From contig CAJUDW010000028.1 in the NCBI GenBank assembly GCA_910584995.1, positions 1-29,240 on the forward strand: DNA of 29,240 nucleotides, given 5' to 3'. Positions within the stretch are counted from its first letter, which is position 1, and each line of letters begins with the position of its first letter. Positions 1 to 7,771 of the stretch are shown piece by piece. The translations under genes were made by a program, and so were the position numbers. Below the pieces are notes generated by a model. The model was not told where the DNA came from. It saw only the letters and a program-made list of their open reading frames with translations, and made no database searches. Origin of the DNA: an uncultured Oscillibacter sp. (GTDB taxonomy: Bacteria > Bacillota > Clostridia > Oscillospirales > Oscillospiraceae).

Positions 1-112
1 CTTTTTTGGTCCGCTCTGTTACTGTCGTGCGGGACAGCTTCGTTAGAATACCAAATCCGCCTCCATTTGTCAATACCTAATTTCGACTTTTTTCAACTTT
101 TTTTAAAAAGGT

Positions 113-151
113 GCTCCCCGACCGGAAGTAACCCAGTCGGGGAGCCCTTTT
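113..151 (-). terminator. Bidirectional intrinsic terminator
   Basis: A perfect 10-bp stem pairs 113-122 (GCTCCCCGAC) with 136-145. On the minus strand it is followed by ACC and then long T-runs, so it closes the minus-strand putP block. On the plus strand it is followed by CCTTTT, so it may also stop transcription entering from the left. Confidence 0.85.
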
Positions 152-159
152 CATTCATG

Positions 160-648
160 TCAGCCAGGTGCTTCCAGGGCCTTTTCCCGTCGTTTGACAC
201 GGATTAAAAGGCCCGTACTGATAATTGCCTGGGCCGCCGGCAGGACATAGAACCACCCGCTATGGAAAAAGCGCGAATGAATCCCGCCATACACCGGCAG
301 CAATGCCCCGTACGGCAGATATGCCAGAACCGCGCAGATCTCATATTGAATATCCAAGTCCCGATGCACCAGGAAAGCTGTCAGGCATACCGCCGCTATG
401 GTTGCCCACCTGACGGCAAAGGCAGTCCAGGCCCATCCCTTGCGGTTCCGCAAAACCACAGCGGCGGCAAACCACAGCACGAGATACAGATAGCTGCAAC
501 AGGAGCCAAAGATGGAAACATCCCTGTGGGGTGAAAGGGTATCCCGGAAATTTACTATCGACGAAACGCAGAATACCAGTACAATCGCCGCAAAGACCCC
601 GTCTTCCCACTTCGCCTTTCTCTCCATCGCAAGCCTCTTATCCCTCAC
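160..648 (-). CDS. Small multi-pass membrane protein, downstream of putP
   Basis: I do not recognise this 162-residue protein. It has about five hydrophobic segments, near residues 17-34, 50-67, 76-93, 100-120 and 131-149, and a basic C-terminal end (RVKRREK). The chosen start is a GTG at 648 that overlaps the putP stop as GTGA, the usual sign of translational coupling; GGAG lies 8 bases upstream. An ATG at 627, preceded by AAGAGG, is a reasonable alternative and would remove seven residues. Its place as the last gene before the terminator suggests it works with, or is at least co-expressed with, the symporter. A role as an accessory subunit is only a guess from position. Confidence 0.7.
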   Translation of the reverse strand: MRDKRLAMERKAKWEDGVFAAIVLVFCVSSIVNFRDTLSPHRDVSIFGSCCSYLYLVLWFAAAVVLRNRKGWAWTAFAVRWATIAAVCLTAFLVHRDLDIQYEICAVLAYLPYGALLPVYGGIHSRFFHSGWFYVLPAAQAIISTGLLIRVKRREKALEAPG

Positions 649-2186
649 TTATCTGCTCCGGTTCGCACCCTCTCAAAGGTCTTGACAATCTCTTCCTCCG
701 GAGGCGCAGTGGCAAGGCTCACCGCCACAATGGCCAGGCAGGCCACGATGAACGCCGGCAGCAGTTCATAGATATCCAAGGCGCCGCCCATAGGGCGAAT
801 CAGAAACTTCCAGATAAAGATCGTGGCGCCGCCTGCAACCAACCCGGCAATGATGCCCTGGCGGTTGCTACGCTTCCAGAAGAGGGCGCAGAGGATGGTG
901 GGGCCGAAGGTGGCGCCGAATCCCGCCCAAGCAAAGGACACAATTTGGAACACATTGCTGTTGGGATCAGAGGCCAAGAACAGGGCGATAACGGCAATAA
1001 CCACCACGGTCAGGCGGGCAATCAGCATGGTCTGCTTCTCCGTCAGCTTAACGCCGGACACCTCCTGCACAATATTCTCAGAGAAAGCGGAGGAGGCTGC
1101 CAGCAGCTGGCTGTCGGCAGTAGACATGGTAGCGGCCAGAATACCCGCCAGGATGCACCCGGCCACAATGGCGGGGAAAATACCGTAGCTGGACAGCAGA
1201 TCGGATAGGCGGACAATAATGGTCTCCGTGGCGCTGCCCTCCAGGAAGGGCACCCGGCCCGTAGCGGAAACGGCGTGGCCCACAATACCGATAAACACCG
1301 CAACGCCCATAGAGATCACCACCCAGATGGCGGCAATCCGGCGGGAGAGGGTCAGTTCATTTTCATCCCGGATAGCCATAAAGCGGACCAGGATGTGGGG
1401 CATCCCAAAATACCCGAGGCCCCAGGCCATCATCGATATGATGCGGATAAAGCCATAGGGATCCGCCTCGCCGGTGGAAATATTATAGGTCTCCGTAAAG
1501 CTGAGAAAGCCGGGGAGGGTCTGGGCATGGGCAATCACGGCGTCCATACCGCCTGCCTGGACAATCCCGAAAACCACAATAACCGCCAGCGCCGCCGTCA
1601 TGATGACAGACTGGATCAGATCCATGGTCGCTACGGCGTTGAACCCGCCGATAGAGGTATAGCTAATGATGACGACGGCACCGATGACGGCAGCGGTCAT
1701 GTAATCCCAGCCGAAAAGGCTGTTGAAAAGCTTACCGATGGCCGCAAGGCCGGAGGCCACATAAGGGACGAAGAAAATCAGGATAATCAGGGCGGAAATG
1801 CACATGATCACCGGCTTCTTCTCCCCGTACCGCCTGGAAATGAAGCTGGGGATGGTAATGGCGTCCAGCTTCACGCTGTAGCGGCGAAGCTTCTTGGCCA
1901 CCAGCAGAAAGTTCATATACGTACCCACAGCCAGGCCGATGGCGGTCCAGCTGGCGTCAGCCACGCCGGAGAGATACGCCAGCCCCGGAATACCCATCAG
2001 CAGATAGCTGCTCATGTCGGAAGCCTCGGCGCTCATGGCGGTCACCAGGGGGCCGATACCCCGCCCGCCCAGGTAAAAGCCCTCGGCGTTCTTTTTGGAA
2101 CGGCGGCCAATCATCACGCCTGTAAAGATAACAAAGCAGAGATACAGGATGATGGTGGCCGTAATGCAAATTTGTGCGGTAGACAT
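645..2186 (-). CDS. putP: Sodium/proline symporter, SSS family
   Basis: This 513-residue inner-membrane protein belongs to the sodium:solute symporter family and probably imports L-proline with Na+. About 13 hydrophobic segments span its length. The stretch ASDMSS (residues 55-60) matches the PutP Na+/proline-site motif, with D57 and S59 at the positions of E. coli D55 and S57. MSTADS has S355 and T356, like PutP S340 and T341. AWGLGYF at 254-260 is also typical of PutP. The length fits the family (about 500). The ATG at 2186 is chosen because AAAGGAG lies 7 bases before it; a GTG at 2204 has no such site. The gene is followed by an overlapping small membrane protein and preceded by its own promoter and a 32-bp palindrome, with a TetR gene upstream. 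Proline as substrate is inferred from motifs; another amino acid or osmolyte is possible. Confidence 0.9.
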   Translation of the reverse strand: MSTAQICITATIILYLCFVIFTGVMIGRRSKKNAEGFYLGGRGIGPLVTAMSAEASDMSSYLLMGIPGLAYLSGVADASWTAIGLAVGTYMNFLLVAKKLRRYSVKLDAITIPSFISRRYGEKKPVIMCISALIILIFFVPYVASGLAAIGKLFNSLFGWDYMTAAVIGAVVIISYTSIGGFNAVATMDLIQSVIMTAALAVIVVFGIVQAGGMDAVIAHAQTLPGFLSFTETYNISTGEADPYGFIRIISMMAWGLGYFGMPHILVRFMAIRDENELTLSRRIAAIWVVISMGVAVFIGIVGHAVSATGRVPFLEGSATETIIVRLSDLLSSYGIFPAIVAGCILAGILAATMSTADSQLLAASSAFSENIVQEVSGVKLTEKQTMLIARLTVVVIAVIALFLASDPNSNVFQIVSFAWAGFGATFGPTILCALFWKRSNRQGIIAGLVAGGATIFIWKFLIRPMGGALDIYELLPAFIVACLAIVAVSLATAPPEEEIVKTFERVRTGADK

Positions 2187-2218
2187 ACGTTTTCTCCTTT
2201 TCACATTGAGTGGGTGCT

Positions 2219-2246
2219 ATCATACCACACTTTTTACCAGAATGAA
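2219..2246 (-). promoter_or_regulatory. putP promoter
   Basis: Read on the minus strand, a -35-like TTCATT (2241-2246) and an extended -10 element TGGTATGAT (TATGAT at 2219-2224) are separated by 16 bases. The -10 lies about 32 bases before the putP ATG. The -35 is weak, so the extended -10 carries most of the case. Confidence 0.6.
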
Positions 2247-2252
2247 ATACAG

Positions 2253-2284
2253 AACCACGTATAGAATAAATTCTATACGTGGTT
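2253..2284. promoter_or_regulatory. Perfect 32-bp palindrome, probable putP operator
   Basis: Two perfect 15-base arms, AACCACGTATAGAAT and its complement, flank a 2-base centre. The site lies six bases upstream of the putP -35 and downstream of the TetR gene. No T-run follows on either strand, so it is not a standard terminator. Size and symmetry suit a dimeric regulator such as the adjacent TetR protein. Because it lies upstream of -35 it could serve activation or upstream repression. Confidence 0.65.
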
Positions 2285-2366
2285 TAAGAATCCATCAACT
2301 TTTCTTTGTAATATAAGGATTTTCTACAAGACGATTTATCATAATAAATGCAAACCGGAATTTTTT

Positions 2367-2966
2367 TCATGGCTCCCCGGGACGGCCCCGGTAGCTTTCC
2401 AGAAACATGGGGGTAGTCTTTTCCGTGTAGGCCGCCAGGGAGTAGTCCCCGCCACAGAGGCACCAGTCATACAGCAGCGCCCGTTCCCAGAGGGCGTAGG
2501 CCTTGACGATCTCGTTGACGGAGCGATCCTGCCGCAGCTGCCCGGCCCTCTGCCCCTCAGTGATGATCTGCCGCAGCAGCTTGAAATATGTGCGGTTCCG
2601 ATCCAGCAGGTGCTTCTCCCCCCGGGCCAGCAGCTGGGTGGACAACAGGCGGGCCAGCAGATCCATGGAGATGCCGCCGTCAATCATGGCAAACAGTTCC
2701 CGGTTCAGATAGGCCAATTTGTCCATGGCGTCCAGTTCCGGATCCATCGTCTGCATCAGTTCCTCGTATTTCTCATCAAATACGTAGGCTAAAGTGCCCA
2801 AAAGAGCGTCTTTCCCCTCGAAATAGTGGTAAAAGGATCCCTTGGAGGTCTCCGACTCAAACACAATGTCCTCCACAGTGGTATCCTCATAGCCCTGCTG
2901 GTAAAACAGTTTCCAGGCGGCGGAGATGATGCGCCCCTTGGTGTTCCGTGTGTTTTTTCTGGGCAT
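2367..2966 (-). CDS. TetR/AcrR-family transcriptional regulator
   Basis: A 199-residue protein with an N-terminal TetR DNA-binding domain at about residues 11-60: a helix GRIISAAWKLF, then TTVEDIVFESETSKGSF as the helix-turn-helix, then YHYFEGKDAL, the usual end of the TetR_N domain. The rest is a helical ligand-binding and dimer domain with no family I can name. The ATG at 2966 is chosen because GGGAGG lies 7 bases upstream; reading further up would add 22 residues without a ribosome site. It lies upstream of and in line with putP, with a promoter of its own at 2995-3023, and the large palindrome falls between the two genes. Control of putP is inferred from this arrangement; the ligand is unknown. 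Confidence 0.9.
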   Translation of the reverse strand: MPRKNTRNTKGRIISAAWKLFYQQGYEDTTVEDIVFESETSKGSFYHYFEGKDALLGTLAYVFDEKYEELMQTMDPELDAMDKLAYLNRELFAMIDGGISMDLLARLLSTQLLARGEKHLLDRNRTYFKLLRQIITEGQRAGQLRQDRSVNEIVKAYALWERALLYDWCLCGGDYSLAAYTEKTTPMFLESYRGRPGEP

Positions 2967-2994
2967 GGCCGCGCCTCCCTTCCTGATATGCAAC

Positions 2995-3023
2995 AGCATA
3001 CCATATCTCCGCCCATATGGCAA
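2995..3023 (-). promoter_or_regulatory. tetR promoter
   Basis: Minus-strand TTGCCA (3018-3023), a 17-base spacer and TATGCT (2995-3000) form a good SigA-type promoter about 29 bases before the tetR start. The spacer side carries an inverted pair CCATAT/ATATGG (3001-3006 and 3015-3020), which could be an autoregulatory site. Confidence 0.65.
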
Positions 3024-3049
3024 ACGTGACAAACTCCCCTCCCTTAATC

Positions 3050-3105
3050 AGCACAATACGCATGTTTTTTAGCACATTATCCAGTGTTATCCGGATCATT
3101 GTGCT
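3050..3105. promoter_or_regulatory. Three AGCACA half-sites between tetR and dapF
   Basis: AGCACAATA (3050-3058) and AGCACATTATCC (3071-3082) point one way and AGCACAATGATCC (complement of 3093-3105) points the other. The last two form an imperfect dyad that runs up to the dapF extended -10. This looks like a regulator site, but no regulator can be assigned. Confidence 0.35.
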
Positions 3106-3113
3106 GTTATAAT
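3105..3113 (+). promoter_or_regulatory. dapF extended -10 promoter
   Basis: TGTTATAAT is a perfect extended -10 element (TATAAT at 3108-3113). The hexamer 17 bases upstream, TGTTAT, is a poor -35. The start codon is about 80 bases downstream. Confidence 0.6.
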
Positions 3114-3195
3114 AGAATTATAGTAAAATAAAGTAAAAAACCATCTGCCGCCGGGCTGTTTCCGGCCCGCGTGCAGTCATGAAGGAGGTCTGCCG

Positions 3196-4047
3196 GTGAA
3201 ATTCTGGAAGATGAACGGTGCAGGCAACGATTTTATCCTCATCAACAACATGGAGGAACATCTGCCTCTGGAATCCTTTCCCCGCCTGGCGCAGATCCTG
3301 TGCCGGAGGCGGATGTCCGTAGGGGCCGACGGGTTGATGGTCATTGAGGCCCCCCTCCGGGACGGCGACTACCGGATGCTGTTTTACAACTCCGACGGCA
3401 GCGCAGGGGAAATGTGCGGCAACGGGGCCCGCTGTATCTGCCGGTACGGCTATGAAAACGGGCTGGCCGGGCAGGAGCAGGCGGTGGAGACCACGGCGGG
3501 CCTGGTGACGGGGCGGCGCATCGACCGGCGCCTCTACAGGATCCGCCTCAACGATCCCACCACCGTCAGGCTGGATCATCCGGTGGAACTGGACGGAACC
3601 CCCCTGCCCTGCTCCTATGTGGAGTTGGGGAATCCGGGCCTGCCCCACGCAGTGGTGCCCTATCCGCACCTGCGGGAGGCGGAGGAAAACAGCCTCCGGG
3701 AACTGGGGCGGCGTCTCCGGCATCACCCGGCCTTTCCCAAGGGGGCCAACGTGAACTTCTATGAAATCTTGGGCCCGGATCACATCTATGAACGCACCTT
3801 TGAGCGGGGCGTGGAGGATTTCACCTATGCCTGCGGCACCGGCACCGGATCCACTATAGCCGTCCTGACCCTCCAGGGCAAGGTAAGCGGGCGGAATGTC
3901 CGGGCGGACATGGCCGGCGGCGCCCTGACAGTGGACGCAGAGCAGGTTCAGGGCCGTATCGCAGACCTTTACCTGACCGGCCCCACCAACGTGGTCTGCA
4001 AAGGCGAAATCACCGACGAGGAATTGGGAAATCCCGGCACCGTCTGA
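3196..4047 (+). CDS. dapF: Diaminopimelate epimerase
   Basis: DapF interconverts L,L- and meso-diaminopimelate, the last step before lysine and the source of meso-DAP for peptidoglycan. The 283-residue product opens with the family's typical KMNGAGNDF. It carries both catalytic cysteines: C74 in MCGNGARC and C213 in YACGTGTGST. The two-fold alpha/beta pseudo-repeat length fits the family (270-285). A GTG start at 3196 is supported by GAAGGAGG seven bases upstream. It lies far from the dapABH operon at 15.7 kb, and no riboswitch precedes it, so its control differs. The symporter gene follows 39 bases later and probably shares the transcript. Confidence 0.97.
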   Translation: MKFWKMNGAGNDFILINNMEEHLPLESFPRLAQILCRRRMSVGADGLMVIEAPLRDGDYRMLFYNSDGSAGEMCGNGARCICRYGYENGLAGQEQAVETTAGLVTGRRIDRRLYRIRLNDPTTVRLDHPVELDGTPLPCSYVELGNPGLPHAVVPYPHLREAEENSLRELGRRLRHHPAFPKGANVNFYEILGPDHIYERTFERGVEDFTYACGTGTGSTIAVLTLQGKVSGRNVRADMAGGALTVDAEQVQGRIADLYLTGPTNVVCKGEITDEELGNPGTV

Positions 4048-4086
4048 CAATATATTGCGCATTATGTGTAAAATAAGGAGGAAATC

Positions 4087-5364
4087 ATGGAAAAGAAGTC
4101 GATTCGGAAAAACTATGTATTCCTGGGCATTATGCTGTGCGCCATGATTCTGGGCGCCGTCACCGGCTGGATCTGGCCCGCCGTCTACGACGGGGACGGC
4201 AATCTGGCAAACGCCGGTGCCAAAGTGCTGGCACCGCTGGGCACGGTCTTCATTAATATGATGTTCTGCATGGTAGTGCCCATGGTGTTCGCCTCCATCT
4301 CCAGCGCCGTGGCCAATATGGAGAGCCGGAAGCGGGCCGGGAAGATTATGGGCGTGACAGTCGCCACCTTCGTGGTGACGGGCGCTATCGCCGCCGTCAT
4401 CATGTTCATCCTGATGAAGCTGTTCCCCCCGGTGCTGATCCCCTGGGCCTCCGTCCCCACAGAGGAAATCGGCGAGTACGCCACCATGAGCGAGATGATT
4501 GTCAATTTCTTCACCGCCAGCGATTTCAGCGGCCTGCTGACCCGCCGGGCCATGCTGCCCCTCATCGTCTTCTCCCTGCTGTTCGGCTTTGCCGTAAATC
4601 TCAACGGCGGCAAGGACACCCCGGTGGGCAAGTTCCTGGATGATCTCACCAATGTCATGCTGAAATTCGTGAAAATCATCACCTATTACGCTCCCATCGC
4701 CTTTTTCGGCTTCTTCGCCGATCTGGTAGCCACCTACGGTTCCCAGATCACCCAGGCCTATGCCCGGGCCATGATCGTCTATTATCCCCTTTGCTTCATC
4801 TATATCTTCACCGCCTGGCCCCTTTTCGCCTGGTTCGGCGGCGGAAAGGGCGGCATCCGCACCATGTTCCGCCACATCACAAAACCGGCCATCGTATCCC
4901 TGGGCACCTGCTCCTCCGTGGCCGCCATTCCCACCAACATGGAGGAGGCCGCCGGAACCGGCATCTCCAAGGATGTCTCCGATATGGTACTTCCCCTGGG
5001 CGCCACCATGCATATGGACGGCTCCTGTTTCAGCTGCGTGCTGAAAATCGCCTTTGTCCTGGGAGTCTTCGGCCAGGATATGGGCTTTGACCGGCTGATC
5101 CCCATCGTACTGGTGGCCGTCCTGTCCTCCGTGGGCATGAGCGGCGTCCCCGGCGGCGGGTACATCGGTGAGTACATTATCTGCTCCATCTTCTTCCCCA
5201 CCCAGATGGAGATGGCTTTCCCCATCCTGATTGTCATCGGCAATCTGGTGGATCCCCCGGCCACCATGATCAACGCCGCTGGGGACTATGTGGTCTGCTA
5301 CATTGTCTCCCGGTTTGTGGACGGCAAAGATTGGCTCCAGAAGGCTTTGGCGGGAAAAAACTGA
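4087..5364 (+). CDS. Dicarboxylate/amino acid:cation symporter (DAACS family)
   Basis: A 425-residue membrane protein of the GltP/GltT/DctA family, which takes up glutamate, aspartate, C4-dicarboxylates or neutral amino acids with Na+ or H+. Family signs are the hairpin-loop region GTCSSVAAIPTNMEEA, where the serine-rich motif usually stands; MHMDGSCF in TM7, in place of the more common NMDGT; and SGVPGGGY with DPPATMINAAGD in hairpin 2 and TM8. AAGGAGG stands 5 bases before the ATG. It follows dapF closely and is closed by a strong terminator. TM8 has NAAGD where glutamate carriers usually carry an Asp/Arg pair that binds acidic substrates, so the substrate may be a neutral amino acid. That is an inference. 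Confidence 0.9.
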   Translation: MEKKSIRKNYVFLGIMLCAMILGAVTGWIWPAVYDGDGNLANAGAKVLAPLGTVFINMMFCMVVPMVFASISSAVANMESRKRAGKIMGVTVATFVVTGAIAAVIMFILMKLFPPVLIPWASVPTEEIGEYATMSEMIVNFFTASDFSGLLTRRAMLPLIVFSLLFGFAVNLNGGKDTPVGKFLDDLTNVMLKFVKIITYYAPIAFFGFFADLVATYGSQITQAYARAMIVYYPLCFIYIFTAWPLFAWFGGGKGGIRTMFRHITKPAIVSLGTCSSVAAIPTNMEEAAGTGISKDVSDMVLPLGATMHMDGSCFSCVLKIAFVLGVFGQDMGFDRLIPIVLVAVLSSVGMSGVPGGGYIGEYIICSIFFPTQMEMAFPILIVIGNLVDPPATMINAAGDYVVCYIVSRFVDGKDWLQKALAGKN

Positions 5365-5377
5365 GCATTTTTTACAG

Positions 5378-5414
5378 AAGGGCCCGGAAATGCAATGGAT
5401 TTCCAGGCCCTTTT
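5378..5414 (+). terminator. Intrinsic terminator after the symporter
   Basis: AAGGGCC then GGAAAT pair with ATTTCC and GGCCCTT across a one-base C/A mismatch, around a GCAATGG loop. The stem ends in TTTT. It closes the dapF-symporter unit. Confidence 0.85.
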
Positions 5415-5588
5415 CTATGGTCAAAACCCCAGTTCACCGCCCCGCCTTACAGCTTCGTTTCCACATATACGCCGCCGCATATGCAAGCAAAACCGGCAGG
5501 ACAGTAATACAATTTGCACGGAAATACAGATCCCCAAAAATATATTTGTATATTCCTTCTCTTCCAACACGGACGGCGCGGCCAGCCC

Positions 5589-5617
5589 TTGCCTTTTCCG
5601 GGACTCTGTGTTATGCT
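5589..5617 (+). promoter_or_regulatory. Promoter for the TSCPD gene
   Basis: TTGCCT (5589-5594), a 17-base spacer and TATGCT (5612-5617) lie 37 bases before the start codon. The 170 bases between the preceding terminator and this promoter show nothing else I can name. Confidence 0.65.
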
Positions 5618-5653
5618 GGGTGCAATCTATTTCAGGAAAAGAGGGTCTTACTG

Positions 5654-5914
5654 ATGAAATATTCCTTTTCCCCCAGCGGTGTCTGCTCCCAGAAGATGAC
5701 GGTGGAACTGGACGGCGACGGAAAAATCAAAAGCCTGGACGTCTCCGGCGGATGCAGCGGCAATTTGCAGGGCATCTCCGTCCTGGTGCAGGGCATGGAC
5801 GCCCAAGAGGCCATCCGCCGCCTGAAGGGCATCCGCTGCGGCCCCCGGTCCACTTCCTGCCCGGATCAGCTGGCCCGGGGCCTGGAGGACATCCTCTCCC
5901 GGCAGGGGAGTTGA
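5654..5914 (+). CDS. TSCPD domain-containing protein (TIGR03905-like)
   Basis: An 86-residue protein made of a single TSCPD domain, the small Cys-containing unit that also ends some ribonucleotide reductases. The namesake TSCPD motif is at residues 67-71, and four cysteines (C11, C34, C62, C69) are spaced as in the stand-alone family, with GGCSGN at 32-37. Stand-alone members are common in Clostridia and have no proven role; the cysteines suggest metal binding. AGAGGG lies 8 bases before the ATG. A glycosyltransferase follows 79 bases later and may be co-transcribed, since no terminator lies between. Longer reading frames over this region lack a ribosome site and were not used. Confidence 0.88.
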   Translation: MKYSFSPSGVCSQKMTVELDGDGKIKSLDVSGGCSGNLQGISVLVQGMDAQEAIRRLKGIRCGPRSTSCPDQLARGLEDILSRQGS

Positions 5915-5993
5915 GCCTCCAAAAGCCCCGGCAGGGGACTCAAGCCGGGCCTTGGGCGGCTCCCCGCCGCAAATCCAGTGAAAGGACGCCTGC

Positions 5994-7130
5994 ATGATGA
6001 AAATCGTATTGGTCATCGACCAGTTTGACGACGCCAACAACGGCACCACCATCAGCGCCCGCCGGTTCGCCAGGGCCCTGAAGGCCCACGGCAACGAGGT
6101 GCGCGTCATCGCCACCGGAAAGCCTGCGGACTATAAATATGCCGTGCGGCAGATGCGGTTTTTCCCCATTGTGGAACATCTGATTACCAGCCAGGGGATG
6201 CGGCTGGCCATTCCCAACCGCCATGTTTTTGAAAAGGCGGCGGCCTGGGCGGACGTGGTGCACTTTCTCATGCCATCCCCCCTTGCGGTGATGGGCCTGA
6301 AGCACGTGGAAAAGCTGGGCATCCCCCATACGGCGGCCTTCCACTGCCAGCCGGAAAACATCACCTTCAGCCTTCACATGGGCAACAGCCGGCGGGTGAA
6401 CGATTTTGTCTACGAGAAGTTCCGGGACACTTTTTTCAACCGCTTCACCCATATCCACTGCCCCAGCCATATGATTGCCGGGCAGCTGGAGGCCCACGGC
6501 TACACCGCCCAGCTCCACGTGATCTCCAACGGCATCAGCCCCGAGTACATATACGGCAGGCAGCCCAAGGAGCCCTGGATGGAGGGGAAATTCAACATCC
6601 TCATGGTAGGCCGGTACGCCGGGGAAAAGCGGCAGGACGTGCTGATCGACGCCGCCGCCAAATGCCGCCGCGCCGGGGAGATCCAGGTGATTCTTGCCGG
6701 AAAGGGGCCGCTGGAGAAAAAGTACCGCCATCTGGCCGAAAACCTCCCGAACCCCATTGTCATGCAGTTTTTCGAGCCCTCCCGCCTGCTGGAAATCCTC
6801 CATATGGCGGATCTGTACGTCCACACCTCCGACGCGGAGATCGAGGCCATGAGCTGCATGGAGGCTTTCGCCTGCGGCCTTGTGCCCGTCATCGCGGACT
6901 CCCCCCGCTCCGCCACGCCCCAGTTTGCCCTGGATGGCCGCAGCCTGTTCCCCGCCGGGGACAGCAGCGCCCTGGCGGAGAAAATCGACTGGTGGATGGA
7001 GCACCCGGAGGAACGCCGGGAGATGGGGCTCCGCTACGGCGAACACGCCCGGCAGTACGCCCTGGAGCGATCCATTGCGCAGATGGAGGAGATGTTCCGT
7101 CTGGCCATTCAGGAACAGCGGGACCGGTAA
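5994..7130 (+). CDS. Glycosyltransferase, GT4 family (GT-B fold)
   Basis: A 378-residue cytoplasmic or membrane-associated enzyme that transfers a sugar from a nucleotide donor to an unknown acceptor. The N-terminal Rossmann half begins KIVLVIDQFDDANNGTT, with the glycine loop for the acceptor side. The C-terminal half begins at VGRYAGEKRQDVLI and holds the donor-binding EX7E-type stretch EAMSCMEAFACGLVPVIA, both typical of GT4. The pattern resembles diacylglycerol glucosyltransferases and mannosyltransferases, so a glycolipid or teichoic-acid anchor is plausible. AAAGGA stands 7 bases before the first of two consecutive ATG codons. No clear signal peptide or membrane span is present. Confidence 0.88.
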   Translation: MMKIVLVIDQFDDANNGTTISARRFARALKAHGNEVRVIATGKPADYKYAVRQMRFFPIVEHLITSQGMRLAIPNRHVFEKAAAWADVVHFLMPSPLAVMGLKHVEKLGIPHTAAFHCQPENITFSLHMGNSRRVNDFVYEKFRDTFFNRFTHIHCPSHMIAGQLEAHGYTAQLHVISNGISPEYIYGRQPKEPWMEGKFNILMVGRYAGEKRQDVLIDAAAKCRRAGEIQVILAGKGPLEKKYRHLAENLPNPIVMQFFEPSRLLEILHMADLYVHTSDAEIEAMSCMEAFACGLVPVIADSPRSATPQFALDGRSLFPAGDSSALAEKIDWWMEHPEERREMGLRYGEHARQYALERSIAQMEEMFRLAIQEQRDR

Positions 7131-7223
7131 AGCCGGCCCCAAAAAGGCGGCGGAACGGGATCCGGCTGATGGTTCCTAGGCCGTGGCGGGCAAATAATCA
7201 CAATACCCATATGTAAACAGCCG

Positions 7224-7253
7224 GCGGCCGCCCTTTTCACAACGGGCGGCCGC
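7224..7253. other. GC-rich hairpin between the glycosyltransferase and cwlJ
   Basis: GCGGCCGCCC (7224-7233) pairs perfectly with 7244-7253 around TTTTCACAAC. The stem is strong but no T-run follows on the plus strand, so it may be a weak or factor-assisted terminator for the glycosyltransferase or an mRNA 5' stabiliser for cwlJ. Confidence 0.5.
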
Positions 7254-7291
7254 TTCGCATACCATGAAGCAGCGACGAAGGAGGAATGAAC

Positions 7292-7732
7292 ATGGCATAT
7301 TCCGACCGGGAGCTGCTGGCACGCCTGATCCAATGCGAAGCAGGCGGCGAGGGAGACATTGGGATGAAAGCCGTAGCCGGCGTGGTGATGAACCGCGTCC
7401 ACGCCAAAGGCGGCGAATACGCCCGGGTGGGGCAGGGCAGCATCCGAAACATCATTTTCCAGCCCTATCAATTCGTCTGCGCCAGCGAGACGGAAAACGG
7501 CGCCTACAACCCACAAAACATCTACAATATGCGGCCGGAGGCAATTCATTACGAGATCGCCGACTGGGCCATCGCGGGAAACCGGGTGCCCGACGTAGCG
7601 GAATCTCTGTGGTTCTATAACCCCTTCGGTCCCAAATGCCGATCCCGCTTCCCCTCGGATGTGGGCTATTGGCAGACCCGCATCGGCGACCACTGCTTTT
7701 ACAACCCGACAGACGCTTATTATCAGACATAA
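7292..7732 (+). CDS. cwlJ: Spore cortex-lytic cell wall hydrolase (SleB/CwlJ family)
   Basis: A 146-residue hydrolase_2-domain protein that cleaves spore-cortex peptidoglycan during germination. Residues 8-36 hold the family core, including CEAGGEG with the expected catalytic glutamate E16, then KAVAGVVMNRV. The C-terminal part ends with GDHCFYNP, typical of CwlJ/SleB proteins. It has no signal peptide and no N-terminal peptidoglycan-binding domain, which fits CwlJ (B. subtilis 142 residues) rather than secreted SleB. The second ATG (7292) is chosen: AAGGAGG is 7 bases before it, but only one base before the ATG at 7286. The gerQ gene follows after 39 bases, matching the known CwlJ-GerQ partnership, although in Bacillus gerQ comes first. 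Confidence 0.9.
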   Translation: MAYSDRELLARLIQCEAGGEGDIGMKAVAGVVMNRVHAKGGEYARVGQGSIRNIIFQPYQFVCASETENGAYNPQNIYNMRPEAIHYEIADWAIAGNRVPDVAESLWFYNPFGPKCRSRFPSDVGYWQTRIGDHCFYNPTDAYYQT

Positions 7733-7771
7733 ACTCCAATCCGGCGACGAAATTATATAAGAGGTGTCAAT

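Noticed and set aside
3118..5424. 768-codon open frame on the minus strand opposite dapF and the symporter
   Set aside because: It is rich in His, Gly, Asp and Gln, has no family motifs or ribosome site, and mirrors two well-supported genes. It is a GC-rich shadow frame.
7224..7253. Standard intrinsic terminator for the glycosyltransferase gene
   Set aside because: The stem is strong but no T-run follows, so it is listed only as a hairpin.
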